64,000 nt of DNA from a virus: IMG/VR virus record IMGVR_UViG_3300042691_053605, positions 62,001 through 126,000 of that record, one strand, 5' to 3'. The notes under the pieces are model-generated. The model was not told the DNA's origin and did not search any database. It was given only the letters and a program-made list of their open reading frames with translations. Made by a program: the position numbers and the translations under genes. The first letter of the stretch is position 1; every line of letters starts with the position of its first letter. This document shows, one piece after another, positions 34,871 through 43,122 of this stretch.

Positions 34871-35301
34871 TATTTGTATATCTTAAAGGGAGCAGACTTA
34901 CTTTTGTAACTGTCAAAATCTTTTTTGAAATCTTCTAAACGAGGCTCAATATCATCACTCTTAATAATCCAGAACTGTGCACCGGCTTTTTGCGCCTTTG
35001 TTTGCTCCTCGGGTTCATTAGAAGAGGAAATAATGCCAATTACCACGCCATCTCCGTATTCAAAATTTATTTTACGGATAAGTTCAATGCCATCATAAGA
35101 AGATCCAATAATGTTTAGATCTACAAATACGCATTCGGGTTTTCCCGCAGAGTCTTGCTGCCATGCAGCAAATAAACGCGCTGCTTGATCCGCGCTATCA
35201 ATACATTCCAACGTTAGAGAGATATCTAACAAACTGCATGCATCTTCAAAAACAAGATGGAAGAGGCTTTCATCGTCAACCAACAAGATTGATTCAATCA
35301 T
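34870..35301 (-). CDS. Stand-alone response regulator (receiver domain)
   Basis: A 143-aa CheY-like protein. The acidic pair is Asp9-Asp10 (LLVDDE), the phospho-acceptor Asp61 (CVFVDLN), the switch Ser near 92 (GIISSS), and the conserved Lys114 (WIIKSDD). No output domain is present; ~15 C-terminal residues are Lys/Ser-rich. It must therefore act by protein contact. It overlaps the histidine kinase gene by 8 bp and is followed by membrane-protein genes and the endolysin. Confidence 0.85.
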   Translation of the reverse strand: MIESILLVDDESLFHLVFEDACSLLDISLTLECIDSADQAARLFAAWQQDSAGKPECVFVDLNIIGSSYDGIELIRKINFEYGDGVVIGIISSSNEPEEQTKAQKAGAQFWIIKSDDIEPRLEDFKKDFDSYKSKSAPFKIYK

Positions 35302-36631
35302 TTTGTATGCTTATTTTCATTTTAGTGCCTTTTGGCAATTTTTCACAATCCAAGCGATAACCGTGTTCCACAAAAATTGCGTTTGTGATGTTAAGACCCA
35401 AACCTTCTCCGCCATCTACCGCATTTTGAGTATCAATTTTATGCTCCAAAACTTTTTGAAACTCCTTTGGTGATAAGCCTCGTCCGTTATCCTCTACACA
35501 TATAATGTTATCAGTTCTATATATCTTTACAGCCTTTTCTGCGCTGTCATTGTACTTTAATCCGTTACGTACTAAATTATCAATACCACTGCAAAAAAGT
35601 ATCGGATTAACGTTTTCAGTGCCAAGATCTTCCACTGTTACCTGGGATCCATAAGATGTATTTGAAAAGTATTTCAGCAGTTCATCTTTTAGGTTTACTT
35701 CTTTTTTCTCAAGAACTACATTTTCTTTTACCAGATTTGTAAATTCGTACACATTTTTATACACCTTTTGTGTATGCGCAAGCCCTTCTTTAATCATTTT
35801 TATTGCACCGTCAATCTTAAGCTCTTTCATTTTTTCTTCATCTACGCGCCTTTCCAGCGATGTTATTCCACGGGGCATATAGGTATTAATACCGCTGTGC
35901 ATATCGTGACGTATTAAACGCGCGGCATGGTCAAGATATGTGTTTTTCTTATTAATGTCTCTTATTTGTTCCTCGATCTCAACATCCTGTACCTGTATTT
36001 TTTTCCTTTGTAAAACCACTGCGGTAACCAGACCAAGGGCAGTAATTATACCAAAAGCAATATAGAGATATCTCTTTAACTTATTTTGTTCTACCTTTAG
36101 TTCATCATTTTGGCCTACCAGATTTCCGTTTTCATCTTTTAATTCACCTTCGGTTAACGTTAAATTAATGATGCTCTTTTCTTTTTCCAACACAGTCAAA
36201 GTTCCTTGTTTTGACTTAATAAGTTCCTGTTTTGCTCTCTCTTTAATTAACTTATCAATTTCCTGTTTTAATTGTGCAATCTTATTGTCAATTTGTATTA
36301 AGACAGTTTTCAAATTTTCTTTAGGCAGTTCCTCATAAGAAGGCGGAAGATCTGCCATAAATTTAACGTCCTCCTCTAAAAGTTTAACGTCCTCTTGCGT
36401 TAGTTCCTCTTTTGGCTCCTCAAAGATTTTTTCTGGCTTAACCCAGTTTGGGACAATTTTGTCAATCATATCCGTAATAATGTTTGACTCTAAAACGGTG
36501 TCCTTTTTTAACACATCAAGTTTCTTTTCCGGGTTTACCCAACTTGGATTAATTCTTACGTCATCCAGCGTATCTTGCGAAAACGCACCAATTGAAATGA
36601 CAAATAATGGTATCAATAATAATGTTTTCAT
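35294..36631 (-). CDS. Sensor histidine kinase with extracytoplasmic coiled-coil domain
   Basis: A 445-aa protein. It has a signal peptide (residues 1-18, ISIGAFSQ), a periplasmic or surface region 19-185 with a coiled coil around 105-185, and one membrane helix (186-208). The cytoplasmic dimerisation domain has phospho-acceptor His242 in RLIRHDMHSGIN. The ATPase domain has N-box DNLVRNGLKYND (Asn356), G1 EDNGRG (Asp381) and G2 GGEGLGLN (408-413). All catalytic residues are present. It shares its kinase core closely with 37295-38557. It probably phosphorylates the adjacent response regulator. The sensed signal is unknown. Confidence 0.85.
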   Translation of the reverse strand: MKTLLLIPLFVISIGAFSQDTLDDVRINPSWVNPEKKLDVLKKDTVLESNIITDMIDKIVPNWVKPEKIFEEPKEELTQEDVKLLEEDVKFMADLPPSYEELPKENLKTVLIQIDNKIAQLKQEIDKLIKERAKQELIKSKQGTLTVLEKEKSIINLTLTEGELKDENGNLVGQNDELKVEQNKLKRYLYIAFGIITALGLVTAVVLQRKKIQVQDVEIEEQIRDINKKNTYLDHAARLIRHDMHSGINTYMPRGITSLERRVDEEKMKELKIDGAIKMIKEGLAHTQKVYKNVYEFTNLVKENVVLEKKEVNLKDELLKYFSNTSYGSQVTVEDLGTENVNPILFCSGIDNLVRNGLKYNDSAEKAVKIYRTDNIICVEDNGRGLSPKEFQKVLEHKIDTQNAVDGGEGLGLNITNAIFVEHGYRLDCEKLPKGTKMKISIQND

Positions 36632-37293
36632 TGTTTTGCCTCCTTATCAAGACGGTTCCATTTAGTACGGTATTTCCAAACTTTTCTTTTTGTGGATTCT
36701 TCGCTACCTAAACGTTGGATTTTTATTTTGCTTCTGAATTCAAACCAGGCGGCCTGATTGACGCCATAAGTTTCTACAAATTTCTTATATTTTTTATACT
36801 CTTTCTTTGACATTTTTTGAAGGGAATACCCAAAGTCATAATTTATTAAGTAGTACTCCGATAAATCCATTATGTATATAGTAGTGTCGTCGGGATACTG
36901 GGTATACACTAGTGAAGGGCCAAGCGCCCAGCTCCATAGGCTGTCCAGGACATACTGGTTTTTTGTTTCTCCGCTGCCATTTATTTTAGCTATTGAGTCT
37001 ATTATGTTTTTTTGTATTCCATTTAGCTGTTTTAGCACTCGGTTTTCTTCTAACAAAATTTGATTAATTTGACTTAGGCTATCAATAAAAAGTTTGTTTT
37101 TAGAATCTTTTTTCCGGTATTCCTTAGTCTCCGCAACTTTTTTATCAATCATTTGATTAATTTTTTCAGATTGCTCAATGGTTAATATGATAACCGAATC
37201 GCCTTTGAAGATTGTTTTGATAGGGTACTGGTTTTGTGATAAACCAACTACCACTGAAAAAAAGATTGCAGTGGTAAGCAGAAAATTTTTCAT
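36628..37293 (-). CDS. Secreted coiled-coil protein between the two kinases
   Basis: A 221-aa protein. It has an N-terminal signal peptide (MKNFLLTTAIFFSVVVGLSQ), then a charged coiled-coil region (about 40-110) and a C-terminal basic domain with YRTKWNRLDKEAKQ. It overlaps HK1 by 4 bp and is one base from HK2. The location suggests a periplasmic sensor partner, spanin-like protein or ligand-binding subunit. No enzymatic motif seen. Confidence 0.6.
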   Translation of the reverse strand: MKNFLLTTAIFFSVVVGLSQNQYPIKTIFKGDSVIILTIEQSEKINQMIDKKVAETKEYRKKDSKNKLFIDSLSQINQILLEENRVLKQLNGIQKNIIDSIAKINGSGETKNQYVLDSLWSWALGPSLVYTQYPDDTTIYIMDLSEYYLINYDFGYSLQKMSKKEYKKYKKFVETYGVNQAAWFEFRSKIKIQRLGSEESTKRKVWKYRTKWNRLDKEAKQ

Positions 37294-37294
37294 C

Positions 37295-38557
37295 TTAATG
37301 TAGACTTATTTTCATTTGTGTGCCACCTTGCGGCAGCTTATTGCAATCTACCGAAAAATTGTGTTCTTCTAAAATTGCAATACAGATGTTTAGGCCTAAA
37401 CCGGTACCGGTTTCTTTTTGGCCTTCCTTTCGAGTATACGGCTGTGACAAGTGCTTAAAGTCTTCTTGACTCATTCCACGTCCATTATCTTCTATAAAAA
37501 TATCATTGTCAATACGATAAATCTTTACCTTTTTGCAATCGCTATCATTATACTTTAGTCCGTTTCTTATTAGGTTATCAACCGCGGTACAAAAAAGAGC
37601 TTCATTAACTTCGGAGGTTCCCAGATCTTCAATTTCAACTTGTGGACGATACGCGGTAGCAGAGAGATAGTCCTCTAAAATTTCTTTAAGATTGCAACTT
37701 TCTGTATTTAGCACCGCATCTTTTTTGACAAGATTTGTAAATTCGTAAACGCCTTTGTAAACTTTTTGAGTATGACGAAGACCTTCTTTAATCATTTTTA
37801 GCGGAGCATCAATCTTTAATTCCTTTTGTTTATCTTCAGGCATTCTTCGCTCAAATGAGGAAAGGCCACGCGGCATATAGGTATTAATACCGCTGTGCAT
37901 ATCGTGACGAATAATTTTTGCGGCATGTTCTAAATAAGTGTTTTTCTTTTCAAGCTCCTTTGAAGATTTTACAATATCTGTAATGTCTTGCCGAATAGAG
38001 GAAAAGCCTTCAAGCTCTCCATTTCGATCAAATCGGGCACGAATGTAGGTATCTACATAATAAAGTTCTCCACTTTTTGTTCGGTTGGTTACTACGTCGT
38101 TCCAAATGCCACCAGCTAGTACAGTTTTATACATTTCTCCCCAATATCCATCTGGTTGAACTCCGGAATTTACGATACTGTGATCCTTTCCAATTACTTC
38201 TTCTAGTTTCCAACCTGACACCTCTTCAAATTTCTTATTTACATAAGTAATTTTGCCGTATCGATCTGCAAGCGAAATAATTGAAGACGCATCAATAAAG
38301 CCGTCGGTGCCAGCAATTCGCCTTTGCATATCATCAATATGTTCTTTTTGAATTTTCTTAATAGCGCCAATTGTACTTCTAACCAAATAGGTAAACAGCG
38401 GAATAAATGAAAGAAAGCAAATGTATTCAATACTTCGCGTAAGACTGGTTGATTCGCAAACCTCAATAAATACTAAGGTTTTTACTATTGAAAAGATTAC
38501 GATATCTACACAAGTTAGTGCAAATATAGCTTTTGTTAAGAAGGAATAGATTTTCAC
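37295..38557 (-). CDS. PAS-containing sensor histidine kinase, two membrane helices
   Basis: A 420-aa protein. It has two membrane helices (about 9-30 and 44-62) and a PAS domain at ~84-200 (ITYVNKKFEEVSGWKLEEVI, then IRQDITDI). The kinase core has His218 in KIIRHDMHSGIN, Asn332 (DNLIRNGLKYND), Asp357 (EDNGRG) and the G2 box TGTGLGLN. The core is a paralogue of that of HK1, while the sensor differs, so the phage may integrate an extracytoplasmic and a cytoplasmic or redox/ligand signal. It overlaps the NTase gene by 4 bp and lies in the late operon. Confidence 0.85.
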   Translation of the reverse strand: MKIYSFLTKAIFALTCVDIVIFSIVKTLVFIEVCESTSLTRSIEYICFLSFIPLFTYLVRSTIGAIKKIQKEHIDDMQRRIAGTDGFIDASSIISLADRYGKITYVNKKFEEVSGWKLEEVIGKDHSIVNSGVQPDGYWGEMYKTVLAGGIWNDVVTNRTKSGELYYVDTYIRARFDRNGELEGFSSIRQDITDIVKSSKELEKKNTYLEHAAKIIRHDMHSGINTYMPRGLSSFERRMPEDKQKELKIDAPLKMIKEGLRHTQKVYKGVYEFTNLVKKDAVLNTESCNLKEILEDYLSATAYRPQVEIEDLGTSEVNEALFCTAVDNLIRNGLKYNDSDCKKVKIYRIDNDIFIEDNGRGMSQEDFKHLSQPYTRKEGQKETGTGLGLNICIAILEEHNFSVDCNKLPQGGTQMKISLH

Positions 38558-39621
38558 AGCATGGATTTGACTTTTTGAACGTACTCGTCCACAAAAGCCC
38601 GGAGTTTATCCGCTGCGGCCTGGGCGGCTGGAGTCGTTATTTTATCCAATTTAGATGAGTTTGCAGCGGTATACATTTTATCAATATACCGGTTTCTAAC
38701 CGCATCTAAAAGTTCCGCTCCTGATTTGTACTTAATGACCGTACCGAATTCACCTAATTGCTCAAGTGTATCTGCAACTGCGCGGATTCCATCGCATAAG
38801 TCTTCAAATCTTGGATTGGACGGATCAATACCTTTCCAGCTTTTTAATGACTGGGAAGGGTTAAACTCTTTTTCCGTACCCGACTCTTGCCAAAAGAACT
38901 TGGCAATATCCACCATAAATGTATTAATGTCTTTTGTTATTAACCGGTCTTCAACACCGGCTCTTTTACTGTATGAAACCATTTGAGTGCCCCCAAATTT
39001 AGCACGGATTCCGCGAGGCTGTATACTTATTTCCAGAACCTCTCCAAAAGACGAATAGAGGTTTCCAAGTACAAATCCTTTTACATTTCTGATTGGCGTC
39101 ATTCTAAAAATTGCCCAGTCTTTATACCCAGTATGAGTAACCACCATGTCCACCTGAATCCAGCCATCGCCTTCTGGAGTGGCCACCTTCATAATCAGTT
39201 TTACCGATGACGGATCTGAAATTTTCCGTGATTCCTCAATGTCAATAAATGAATATGACTTCTTGGAAAGGAAGTCAAGTAACTCATTATTGTAAAGTTT
39301 TACTGTAGCAATTTCGTTGGATCTTTCATCCTTGCCAGTTAAATCAAGCGTAGGATAAGCAACCATAAAGTCTATGTCGCCATAGACTTTATCAGGCTGC
39401 GAAATAATATCGTCTTCATACCAGGTTCCGCTTCCAATAGGTTTGGAAAAATCAAGTGGAGGCAGCTCAATGGTTTTACAGTGAGCTGCAAATTCGGAAC
39501 CAATGATCTGAAGTTTTTTAACGCCGTCTGCTATAATTTTTGGCTTAATGAGAGTGGACTGGGTCTTTACAGATGCCCAGCCGCCCTCGGCTAACCAGTT
39601 TTCATACAGACGTACATACAT
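38554..39621 (-). CDS. CTS-tagged nucleotidyltransferase-fold protein
   Basis: A 355-aa protein. The N-terminus MYVRLYENWLAEGG carries an L-A-E site (residue 12). The body shows the NTase signature: IGSGTWYEDD, GDIDFMV (Asp82, Asp84) and WIQVDMVV (Asp158), the three metal-binding acids. It could add nucleotides to RNA or protein, or act on small molecules; the substrate is unknown. It overlaps HK2 (4 bp) and the acidic CTS protein (1 bp). Delivery to the host with the genome is an inference from the tag. Confidence 0.65.
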   Translation of the reverse strand: MYVRLYENWLAEGGWASVKTQSTLIKPKIIADGVKKLQIIGSEFAAHCKTIELPPLDFSKPIGSGTWYEDDIISQPDKVYGDIDFMVAYPTLDLTGKDERSNEIATVKLYNNELLDFLSKKSYSFIDIEESRKISDPSSVKLIMKVATPEGDGWIQVDMVVTHTGYKDWAIFRMTPIRNVKGFVLGNLYSSFGEVLEISIQPRGIRAKFGGTQMVSYSKRAGVEDRLITKDINTFMVDIAKFFWQESGTEKEFNPSQSLKSWKGIDPSNPRFEDLCDGIRAVADTLEQLGEFGTVIKYKSGAELLDAVRNRYIDKMYTAANSSKLDKITTPAAQAAADKLRAFVDEYVQKVKSML

Positions 39622-40211
39622 TATTGTTCGGTTGTTTCGTTACCAGGAAGAACTTGATCAACTACGTTTTCCTTTCCATAAACTGCCAAGTTAACTTGGT
39701 GAGTAATTGGAACATTACGTAAAACTTCTGAACCAATCATATTGTTATAGCTAGGATAGGTTTGGAAATTTTCAGCAAGAAAACTTTCAAAATCTGCTAC
39801 CGCATTGGCAGAAACACCTTCTTTAATTTTGTAAGTTTTACCTTCAAATTCAAATTCAGTCTTTCCTTCCTCTTTTGCTTTTGCAACGGCACCAGAAAAT
39901 TTGTTTCCTTCATCAACCTCAGTGTCGTCTTCTACTTCAGCATTTACATCATCGGCGGCGTCAGAAGCAGGAGTTTCGGTATCATCACCTTTTGGATCTT
40001 CAGCAGGCTCTTCGTCAGGACGCTCTGTATTAGAAGGTTCTGTGCCTTTTGCATCCGGAGTTTCTTCAGGCTTTTCTGCTGTTGGAACTTCATCTTTTGG
40101 AGCTTCGGCATTGGCGGTAGTTTCCGCATCGCCTGTTTCAGGCTTTTTCTTAGGATCCGTATTAGGATTTTCATCCTGCAGGAACTCGTCAAATTTCTTT
40201 ACGTGTTTCAT
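39621..40211 (-). CDS. Acidic CTS-tagged protein, possible internal/core protein
   Basis: A 196-aa protein. The N-terminus MKHVKKFDEFLQDEN is a targeting-type sequence. It is followed by ~90 residues of Glu/Pro/Thr/Asp/Lys low complexity, then a small domain EFEFEGKTYKIKEGVSANAV. That domain ends in a second tag-like ADFESFLAENF (about residue 138-148), and a tail follows. The acidic, disordered nature is like phage scaffold or core proteins. First gene of the late operon, behind a class 2 promoter. Confidence 0.6.
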   Translation of the reverse strand: MKHVKKFDEFLQDENPNTDPKKKPETGDAETTANAEAPKDEVPTAEKPEETPDAKGTEPSNTERPDEEPAEDPKGDDTETPASDAADDVNAEVEDDTEVDEGNKFSGAVAKAKEEGKTEFEFEGKTYKIKEGVSANAVADFESFLAENFQTYPSYNNMIGSEVLRNVPITHQVNLAVYGKENVVDQVLPGNETTEQ

Positions 40212-40231
40212 ATTTTGCTTTATTTTCTAAG

Positions 40232-40240
40232 CTATATATC
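40232..40240 (-). promoter_or_regulatory. Class 2 (late-type) promoter of the CTS/two-component/lysis operon
   Basis: GATATATAG on the minus strand, 20 nt before the ATG at 40211, followed by CTTAGAAAA as at 18526. No terminator is visible before 30497, so it could drive ~9.7 kb. Confidence 0.65.
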
Positions 40241-40246
40241 ACAGAA

Positions 40247-40942
40247 TTATTCTGATACTCCGTACGATTCTAGCAAAGAGTTGATTAGTGTTTCTATTTG
40301 TAGGTAGAGATTAAACTGTAAAGTGTTTTCCATTGTGACAGAAACGTCCTTCATAGGAATGACTGTGTTGTCACGAAATGAAATAAGTCTTTCAACCGTG
40401 CCATCAGTGTTTCTTAATGTGGTAGGAAAGTTAGGGTCTGTAAAGGTATCAAAAGAAATATCCGGTGAATACTTTATGAATGACGAAAGAGTTTCAATAT
40501 TAGGTATAATCTTTGTTTCTTCTTTTACAACTATTTCATCACGATTAACACTTAAATCATCAGAGTAGATTTTAACATCACTAAAGCTTGCAGGGACTGT
40601 CGCATCTATGAGTGCTGCGCTAATCTCCCCAACCCAAGAACCTACTGCATCCCAGTTATATGTTACTTCAGCAGATTTAAGCACCGGTAAAAAGAGATCC
40701 TTTACGCCGTATAACTGAACACTGGTAAGAAGAACTTCCTTGTCTAAGTCTTTTCCACTATAATCAATATTTACTGTAAAGGTTGATCCGTATCCACCAG
40801 ATATAGTGGTAACATTTGCAATTTCACCGCTATAAGCAGTGCCATCTATTTTAACTGATGCAGTTCCTACGGTGGTTGGCTCATTAAATTCTATACCTTT
40901 TGAAGATGCGTATAGAGTAACGTTAATTTGTATTGCTGCCAT
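40247..40942 (-). CDS. Probable virion structural protein
   Basis: A 231-aa protein, beta-rich and Thr/Val/Ile-rich, from MAAIQINVTLYASSKG. It contains TFTVNIDYSGKDL and an Asp/Ser-rich middle. No family was recognised. It is the only gene between a terminator/class 2 promoter and the next class 2 promoter, consistent with a highly expressed structural or decoration protein. Confidence 0.55.
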   Translation of the reverse strand: MAAIQINVTLYASSKGIEFNEPTTVGTASVKIDGTAYSGEIANVTTISGGYGSTFTVNIDYSGKDLDKEVLLTSVQLYGVKDLFLPVLKSAEVTYNWDAVGSWVGEISAALIDATVPASFSDVKIYSDDLSVNRDEIVVKEETKIIPNIETLSSFIKYSPDISFDTFTDPNFPTTLRNTDGTVERLISFRDNTVIPMKDVSVTMENTLQFNLYLQIETLINSLLESYGVSE

Positions 40943-40956
40943 GCTTATTGGTTTTA

Positions 40957-40965
40957 CTATATATC
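40957..40965 (-). promoter_or_regulatory. Class 2 (late-type) promoter for the 231-aa gene
   Basis: GATATATAG on the minus strand, 14 nt before the ATG at 40942, followed by TAAAACCAATAAGC. It starts right after the terminator of the 377-aa gene. Confidence 0.65.
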
Positions 40966-40966
40966 A

Positions 40967-40995
40967 CAAAAAAAGCCAGACCGTAGTCTGGCTTT
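40967..40995 (-). terminator. Terminator after the 377-aa gene
   Basis: Minus strand: AAGCCAGAC, CGTA-type loop, GTCTGGCTT, then TTTTTT. It lies between the 377-aa gene and the following class 2 promoter. Confidence 0.8.
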
Positions 40996-41014
40996 GAGCA
41001 TGGATGAACCTTAA

Positions 41015-42148
41015 TTAGTTCATCGTAATCAAACGTTTGTAATCAACCTGTACCGGAGTTGCCACGTCTTCCAAATCCAATTCCTTTTTGAACAAAAGAT
41101 TAGAGGCCTGAATTTGCAATTTCAAACGATCATCTTGATCCATTAAGATTTCTTGCGGATGGGAAGCCAAGTAGGTCAAGTGATTAAAGAAGTCATAACC
41201 ATTAATTCCACTGTTAGCAGTGGTTTTCCATTTGTTAGACTTTGCCTTAATGTCAGTACCGTAGGCCTGAAAGAACGGCTTGTCATCAAAGTAGAGAGCC
41301 AAAATACGGTCGTACTTTCCGTTGGTATTACGGCTTTCAAAGAAGTTCTTGTAGGAATAGAATTCCGCCAAAGAAACATTATTTTCTTTTAAGTGCTTAA
41401 CCGCGTCAGACAGCAAGATTGGAATATCATTGTTACGCTGAGTAATGGCTTGACGAATTGACGCCTCAATTTTTGAGTTGTTGTATCGTTGTTTACTGAT
41501 GTCAGCTTTTCTTCCGTATTGACGAGCAATATTACCATTAGAGCAAACCAATCTTTCAAAGAACGGAGCATAATTGTAATACAATCCCGAGAAGGTAAAT
41601 TGCTGACCGCTTTTCCACAAGTCCAATCCAGTGCCAAATACATCCAACTCATGATCGTGTTCCAACAGTGTGATATTGAAAGCATCTTTCCTATCGTTGT
41701 AGTTAAAATTCTTTAAGCCATATTCCTTTTCAGATTGGCCTAAGCTATCAGTCAACCAACGGAAGTAGTTTTCGTAATTGACTTGGTCATCAGAACGCTT
41801 TTTGTTTTCGTTAACATCATAAACATTTACAATCTCACGCTCATCGCCTTTTCCAATAATCGCGCCATGCATACGGATTTCTCCTTCGGCCTGCTTTAAT
41901 TTGTAGGAAACCGCGGACCAGTCCTCTGGAGACATTTTGTGTACCATATCGGTAAAGTTCTTCTTTACACGAAGAGATCCTAACACCTTAGTAGCGGCTG
42001 CTCCACGAACTGGAATACCGCGTAGGGTTAAGCCATTGTCAAAATCAAGTTCTTTTAGAGAAAACTCAGTAAAAGCCCTGTCGTTCATAGAAGACAAAAC
42101 CTCTTGAGATTTTTCTTCAATTTGTTCAATAACTAATTTGTTGTTCAT
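41015..42148 (-). CDS. DUF932-like phage protein
   Basis: A 377-aa protein. The pattern resembles the phage/plasmid-like DUF932 group: an N-terminal beta region with VLGSLRVKKNFTDMVHKM, a middle FERLVCSNGNIARQYGRKAD and a C-terminal helical part. That family has no established activity. A weak class 2-like box (TATATAAG) lies ~25 nt upstream. It ends at a strong terminator. Confidence 0.45.
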   Translation of the reverse strand: MNNKLVIEQIEEKSQEVLSSMNDRAFTEFSLKELDFDNGLTLRGIPVRGAAATKVLGSLRVKKNFTDMVHKMSPEDWSAVSYKLKQAEGEIRMHGAIIGKGDEREIVNVYDVNENKKRSDDQVNYENYFRWLTDSLGQSEKEYGLKNFNYNDRKDAFNITLLEHDHELDVFGTGLDLWKSGQQFTFSGLYYNYAPFFERLVCSNGNIARQYGRKADISKQRYNNSKIEASIRQAITQRNNDIPILLSDAVKHLKENNVSLAEFYSYKNFFESRNTNGKYDRILALYFDDKPFFQAYGTDIKAKSNKWKTTANSGINGYDFFNHLTYLASHPQEILMDQDDRLKLQIQASNLLFKKELDLEDVATPVQVDYKRLITMN

Positions 42149-42188
42149 TTGATGAATTATTTTATTTAGTGCTTATATACCCAAGTGG

Positions 42189-42593
42189 TTAAGAGTTTTT
42201 ACGTTTTACCGAAAAGTTATTATCATCATCCGTATTAACTACATAAAAGTCGTCCCAAGAGTTTCCAATTTTTACGGAGTCCTTGGTGATTTCTGCAATG
42301 TACTGATTGATTAACGGATTTTCTTCATTTTCAAATCTGCCGTCCATTTCAGTTATTACAAATACCGGTTTTTCTATCGCGTCAGATAGTTTTCTCAGCT
42401 TTTGACAGTCCTTTGTAAGATCCAAATCTCCGTGCCAGATTTTTTCAACGGTTCCTCCAAATGCACCAGTTTTAACAACTACATTTGAATTAAAGATCGG
42501 AACATTTTCAGGATACGCACTGTAATAACCGCTTTTTGATCCTGCAATTAAACGGCCAGCGTGGCCAAGTTTTTCTTCAGCAATTTTTTTCAT
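42189..42593 (-). CDS. Hypothetical protein
   Basis: A 134-aa protein with no recognised family. A Gly/Ser-rich N-terminal part (LGHAGRLIAGSKSGYYSAYP) precedes an acidic C-terminus (NTDDDNNFSV). It starts 3 nt after the lytic transglycosylase. Confidence 0.55.
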   Translation of the reverse strand: MKKIAEEKLGHAGRLIAGSKSGYYSAYPENVPIFNSNVVVKTGAFGGTVEKIWHGDLDLTKDCQKLRKLSDAIEKPVFVITEMDGRFENEENPLINQYIAEITKDSVKIGNSWDDFYVVNTDDDNNFSVKRKNS

Positions 42594-42596
42594 GGT

Positions 42597-43121
42597 TTAA
42601 GGTTTTAATTGATATGAATGTACTCTTTCAGCGTATTCATTTACGCAAGGTCTTCCAGTATTGTAACAGCCAAAAACAGTTTTCCAGTCACCGTAACGAT
42701 CATATAGGTATCGTAAAAGTTTCATGCTTGTCTTTGCATTGAATTCAATATTCGTTCGAAGTTCCTCTTTATCTATTTCCCATTTTGGCCACATCATTTT
42801 TGCCGTGGTAGGCATAATTTGCATAGGACCAACTGCACCAACTGATGAGGTTTGAGCAGGATTGTAACTCCAGTGAAACGGGCCGCGATAACCGGTTTCA
42901 ACGTGTGCAACTCCGTACGCGTATGCTTTAGGAATGTTATATTCTTCTGCATATTTGTCAATGTAATAGTACAACTGAATACACGGAGGAGTGTTTTCAT
43001 TAACAGGGACAGCCCCCAAGTCAATCAGATTGATTGACTTGGAAATAGGACTGCTGTAGGCAGCATACGCCAAAACAAATAGAACGGCTGCCAAAACGAT
43101 AAAAATTTCCAGCCTTTTCAT
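42597..43121 (-). CDS. Membrane-anchored lytic transglycosylase (SLT family)
   Basis: A 174-aa protein. It has an N-terminal membrane/signal helix (IFIVLAAVLFVLAYAAYSS). The SLT catalytic domain has Glu75 (AHVETGYRG), GAVGPMQIMPTTA, and the YDRYGDW and AYNTG-like CYNTGRP block near the C-terminus. The reaction is non-hydrolytic cleavage of murein glycan. A secreted or anchored lytic enzyme could help DNA entry, lysis or exclusion of other phages. It is encoded apart from the GH19 lysin operon, with a lipoprotein and a membrane protein. Confidence 0.85.
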   Translation of the reverse strand: MKRLEIFIVLAAVLFVLAYAAYSSPISKSINLIDLGAVPVNENTPPCIQLYYYIDKYAEEYNIPKAYAYGVAHVETGYRGPFHWSYNPAQTSSVGAVGPMQIMPTTAKMMWPKWEIDKEELRTNIEFNAKTSMKLLRYLYDRYGDWKTVFGCYNTGRPCVNEYAERVHSYQLKP

Positions 43122-43122
43122 A

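Noticed and set aside
35517-35525. GATATATAG inside the HK1 gene
   Set aside because: It is the coding sequence for K-I-Y-R; the paralogous kinase encodes the same residues without the box. Possible internal promoter for the response regulator/lysis genes, but not supported.
39762-40307. 181-aa plus-strand ORF over the acidic CTS gene
   Set aside because: It is a shadow of the low-complexity Glu/Pro/Thr coding sequence; Phe/Cys/Ser-rich translation, no promoter, no plausible product.
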